Assembly: GCA_021828345.1 (NCBI GenBank)
Contig: JAJZJI010000010.1
Coordinates: 1 to 24,321, forward strand
Length of the DNA stretch: 24,321 nt
Direction: 5' to 3'
Origin: Microcaldota archaeon
Lineage (GTDB): Archaea; Micrarchaeota; Micrarchaeia; Micrarchaeales; Micrarchaeaceae
The first letter of the stretch is position 1, and every line of letters starts with the position of its first letter. Below are positions 23,284 through 24,321 of the stretch, in pieces. A model generated the notes under the pieces. The model ran no database searches. It worked only from the letters and a program-made list of their open reading frames with translations, and had not been told where the DNA came from. A program made the translations under genes and the position numbers.

Positions 23284-23997
23284 ATGGAAATAAGAATAGA
23301 GGATGCAAGGTATTTTGGGGCGTGTATAGAAACAGTGTCTTTATTAGTAGAAGAAGCCAATATGCAATTTTTAAATGAAGGTATTGAGATTGTGGCTATG
23401 GATTCTTCTGCAATAGCTTTAATTGAATTTAATCTTCCAAACAAGGTATTTTCAAAATACGATGTCTTGGATGAGAAATTAGGGATTAATTTTAAGGATT
23501 TGAATAAGATAATGTCAAGGGCAAGAGAAGACGAATCATTAGTTTTAAAGAAAGATAAAGATAAATTGAATGTAATTTTCTTAAAAGATAAATCCCAAAG
23601 GAAATACAAAATAAATCTAATACAATTAGATAAAGAAGTTAAAAAATTAAAGCCAAAGGCTGAAATTGAGGTTAAAGTGGCACAATCTGAATTTTTAAAT
23701 GTTTTAAAGAATACTGCATTAGTGGCAGAATATCTGCAATTTAAAACCGATAAAAATAAGCTTATGATTTATGGCAATGGTTCATACGCAGAAGTAGAAA
23801 GCGATTTTATAGATATAGATAGCAAGAATGAGATTAAAGTAATGTTTAATCTTAAATATTTACTTGCTATGGCTTCAAAAGCAGACAAGGACTCGGAGAT
23901 TAAATTAACTCTGGCAAACAATGAACCTCTATCATTAAATTATAATATAAGAGATGCCAGTATAAAGTTCGTATTAGCTCCTTATATGAATGAGTGA
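23284..23997 (+). CDS. pcn: PCNA sliding clamp
   Basis: The 237 residues are near the usual archaeal length (about 245-250). G-I-E-I-V-A-M-D-S-S-A-I-A-L-I-E-F (33-49) is the PCNA signature, followed by L-P and F-S-K-Y-D. An interdomain connecting region follows near 115-125. The C-terminal domain ends Y-N-I-R-D-A-S-I-K-F-V-L-A-P-Y-M, matching the canonical L-A-P end that binds clients. It forms a ring that tethers polymerase, ligase, nuclease and FEN1 to DNA. The sequence is diverged, as expected for an element-encoded copy. No polymerase is present in the window, so it may capture host replication proteins. Start ATG follows GGTGTATAAAA. Confidence 0.92.
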   Translation: MEIRIEDARYFGACIETVSLLVEEANMQFLNEGIEIVAMDSSAIALIEFNLPNKVFSKYDVLDEKLGINFKDLNKIMSRAREDESLVLKKDKDKLNVIFLKDKSQRKYKINLIQLDKEVKKLKPKAEIEVKVAQSEFLNVLKNTALVAEYLQFKTDKNKLMIYGNGSYAEVESDFIDIDSKNEIKVMFNLKYLLAMASKADKDSEIKLTLANNEPLSLNYNIRDASIKFVLAPYMNE

Positions 23998-24001
23998 GTA
24001 T

Positions 24002-24169
24002 ATGAAAGAAATATCAAAAGCAATAAGCCATCTGGCAAGAGCTAAAGCAATAGAAGATGCTATATTGTATGTAGATTATCTAAACAAGAATTTTAGTCTT
24101 AATTTAAGGAAAAATCCAAAGGACATAATAAGCATAGCAAGGGAATTTACAAAATTCATAGAGGAGTAA
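24002..24169 (+). CDS. 55-residue small helical protein
   Basis: ATG 24002 comes four bases after PCNA, preceded by GTGAGTAT. Helical and Lys/Ala-rich (A-I-S-H-L-A-R-A-K-A-I-E-D-A-I), no motif recognised. Stop 24167-24169 abuts the next ATG. Supported by start signal and operon spacing. Confidence 0.55.
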   Translation: MKEISKAISHLARAKAIEDAILYVDYLNKNFSLNLRKNPKDIISIAREFTKFIEE

Positions 24170-24321
24170 ATGGAACACAAAAACATAAAGCTGGAATTGG
24201 AAGGAAAAAAGTATGATATTGAATATAAACGAACCCAGAGTGTTCTTTACTTTAACGATAAGAATGGAGCAAGCATAGGTTTTGTTAAGGACAAAGGTAG
24301 ATTAAGCGTTTTCGTAAATGA
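24170..24321 (+). CDS. Small soluble protein, 3' truncated by window end
   Basis: ATG 24170 immediately follows the previous stop, with GAGGAG as ribosome-binding site. Fifty codons are open to the end of the window with no stop in frame. The visible part is beta-rich and charged (L-E-L-E-G-K-K-Y-D-I-E-Y). Not recognised. Confidence 0.5.
   Translation, partial: MEHKNIKLELEGKKYDIEYKRTQSVLYFNDKNGASIGFVKDKGRLSVFVN

Overview
The window reads as archaeal DNA. Upstream of gene blocks there are TTTATATA-type TATA boxes. Many starts are preceded by GGTGA or GTGATAAAA ribosome-binding sites. The replication genes are of archaeal type: a PCNA sliding clamp, an archaeo-eukaryotic primase catalytic domain and a short OB-fold protein. 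The DNA is AT-rich, and every supported gene (31 in about 24.3 kb) lies on the + strand with very tight or overlapping junctions. No ribosomal, metabolic or other housekeeping gene is present. This layout fits a virus, a large plasmid or an integrated mobile element better than an ordinary chromosome segment. The secreted parts of the surface proteins have almost no Lys or Arg and many N-x-S/T sequons, while the cytosolic proteins are rich in Lys and Glu. That contrast suggests an acidophilic host. One protein resembles the DUF929 thioredoxin-like family of acidophilic archaea, so Thermoplasmata, Sulfolobales or ARMAN-type DPANN archaea are possible hosts, but none is proven.

Left part (1-14018), surface and structural module. 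First come three PKD/Ig-like membrane-anchored proteins: a 5'-truncated one, a 385-residue one and a 1543-residue one with about twelve repeats. A 43-residue helix-turn-helix protein follows, then an upstream regulatory region with three phased GTCCGAT repeats. Next is a cassette of four small membrane or secreted proteins (7743-9613), two of which share an unrecognised two-cysteine domain. It ends at a hairpin plus T-tract terminator. A further operon (9704-14018) encodes a 65-residue membrane peptide, a 494-residue surface protein, a multi-pass protein and a 708-residue protein anchored at both ends.

Middle (14074-18915), membrane assembly and accessory proteins. These are a two-TM protein with a cytosolic domain, a small soluble protein, a four-TM protein, a type I membrane protein, a possible TFB-like cyclin-fold protein, a small helical protein, a stalk protein with coiled coils on both sides of the membrane, and the DUF929-like CxxC protein.

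Right part (18925-24321), DNA metabolism. It holds two small proteins, a probable single-strand annealing protein, a Cas4/RecB-like nuclease with a four-cysteine Fe-S signature, a helix-turn-helix protein, an OB-fold protein, a Zn-finger-like protein and an AEP primase-like domain. After a new promoter come small proteins, a structured RNA candidate at 22594-22650, a ribbon-helix-helix-like protein, PCNA and two more small genes, the last running off the window. Annealase plus nuclease plus OB-fold protein looks like a recombination unit, and primase plus PCNA like a replication unit that would recruit host polymerase. No integrase, packaging ATPase, DNA polymerase, helicase, tRNA, rRNA or CRISPR array was seen, so mobile identity is an inference from architecture.
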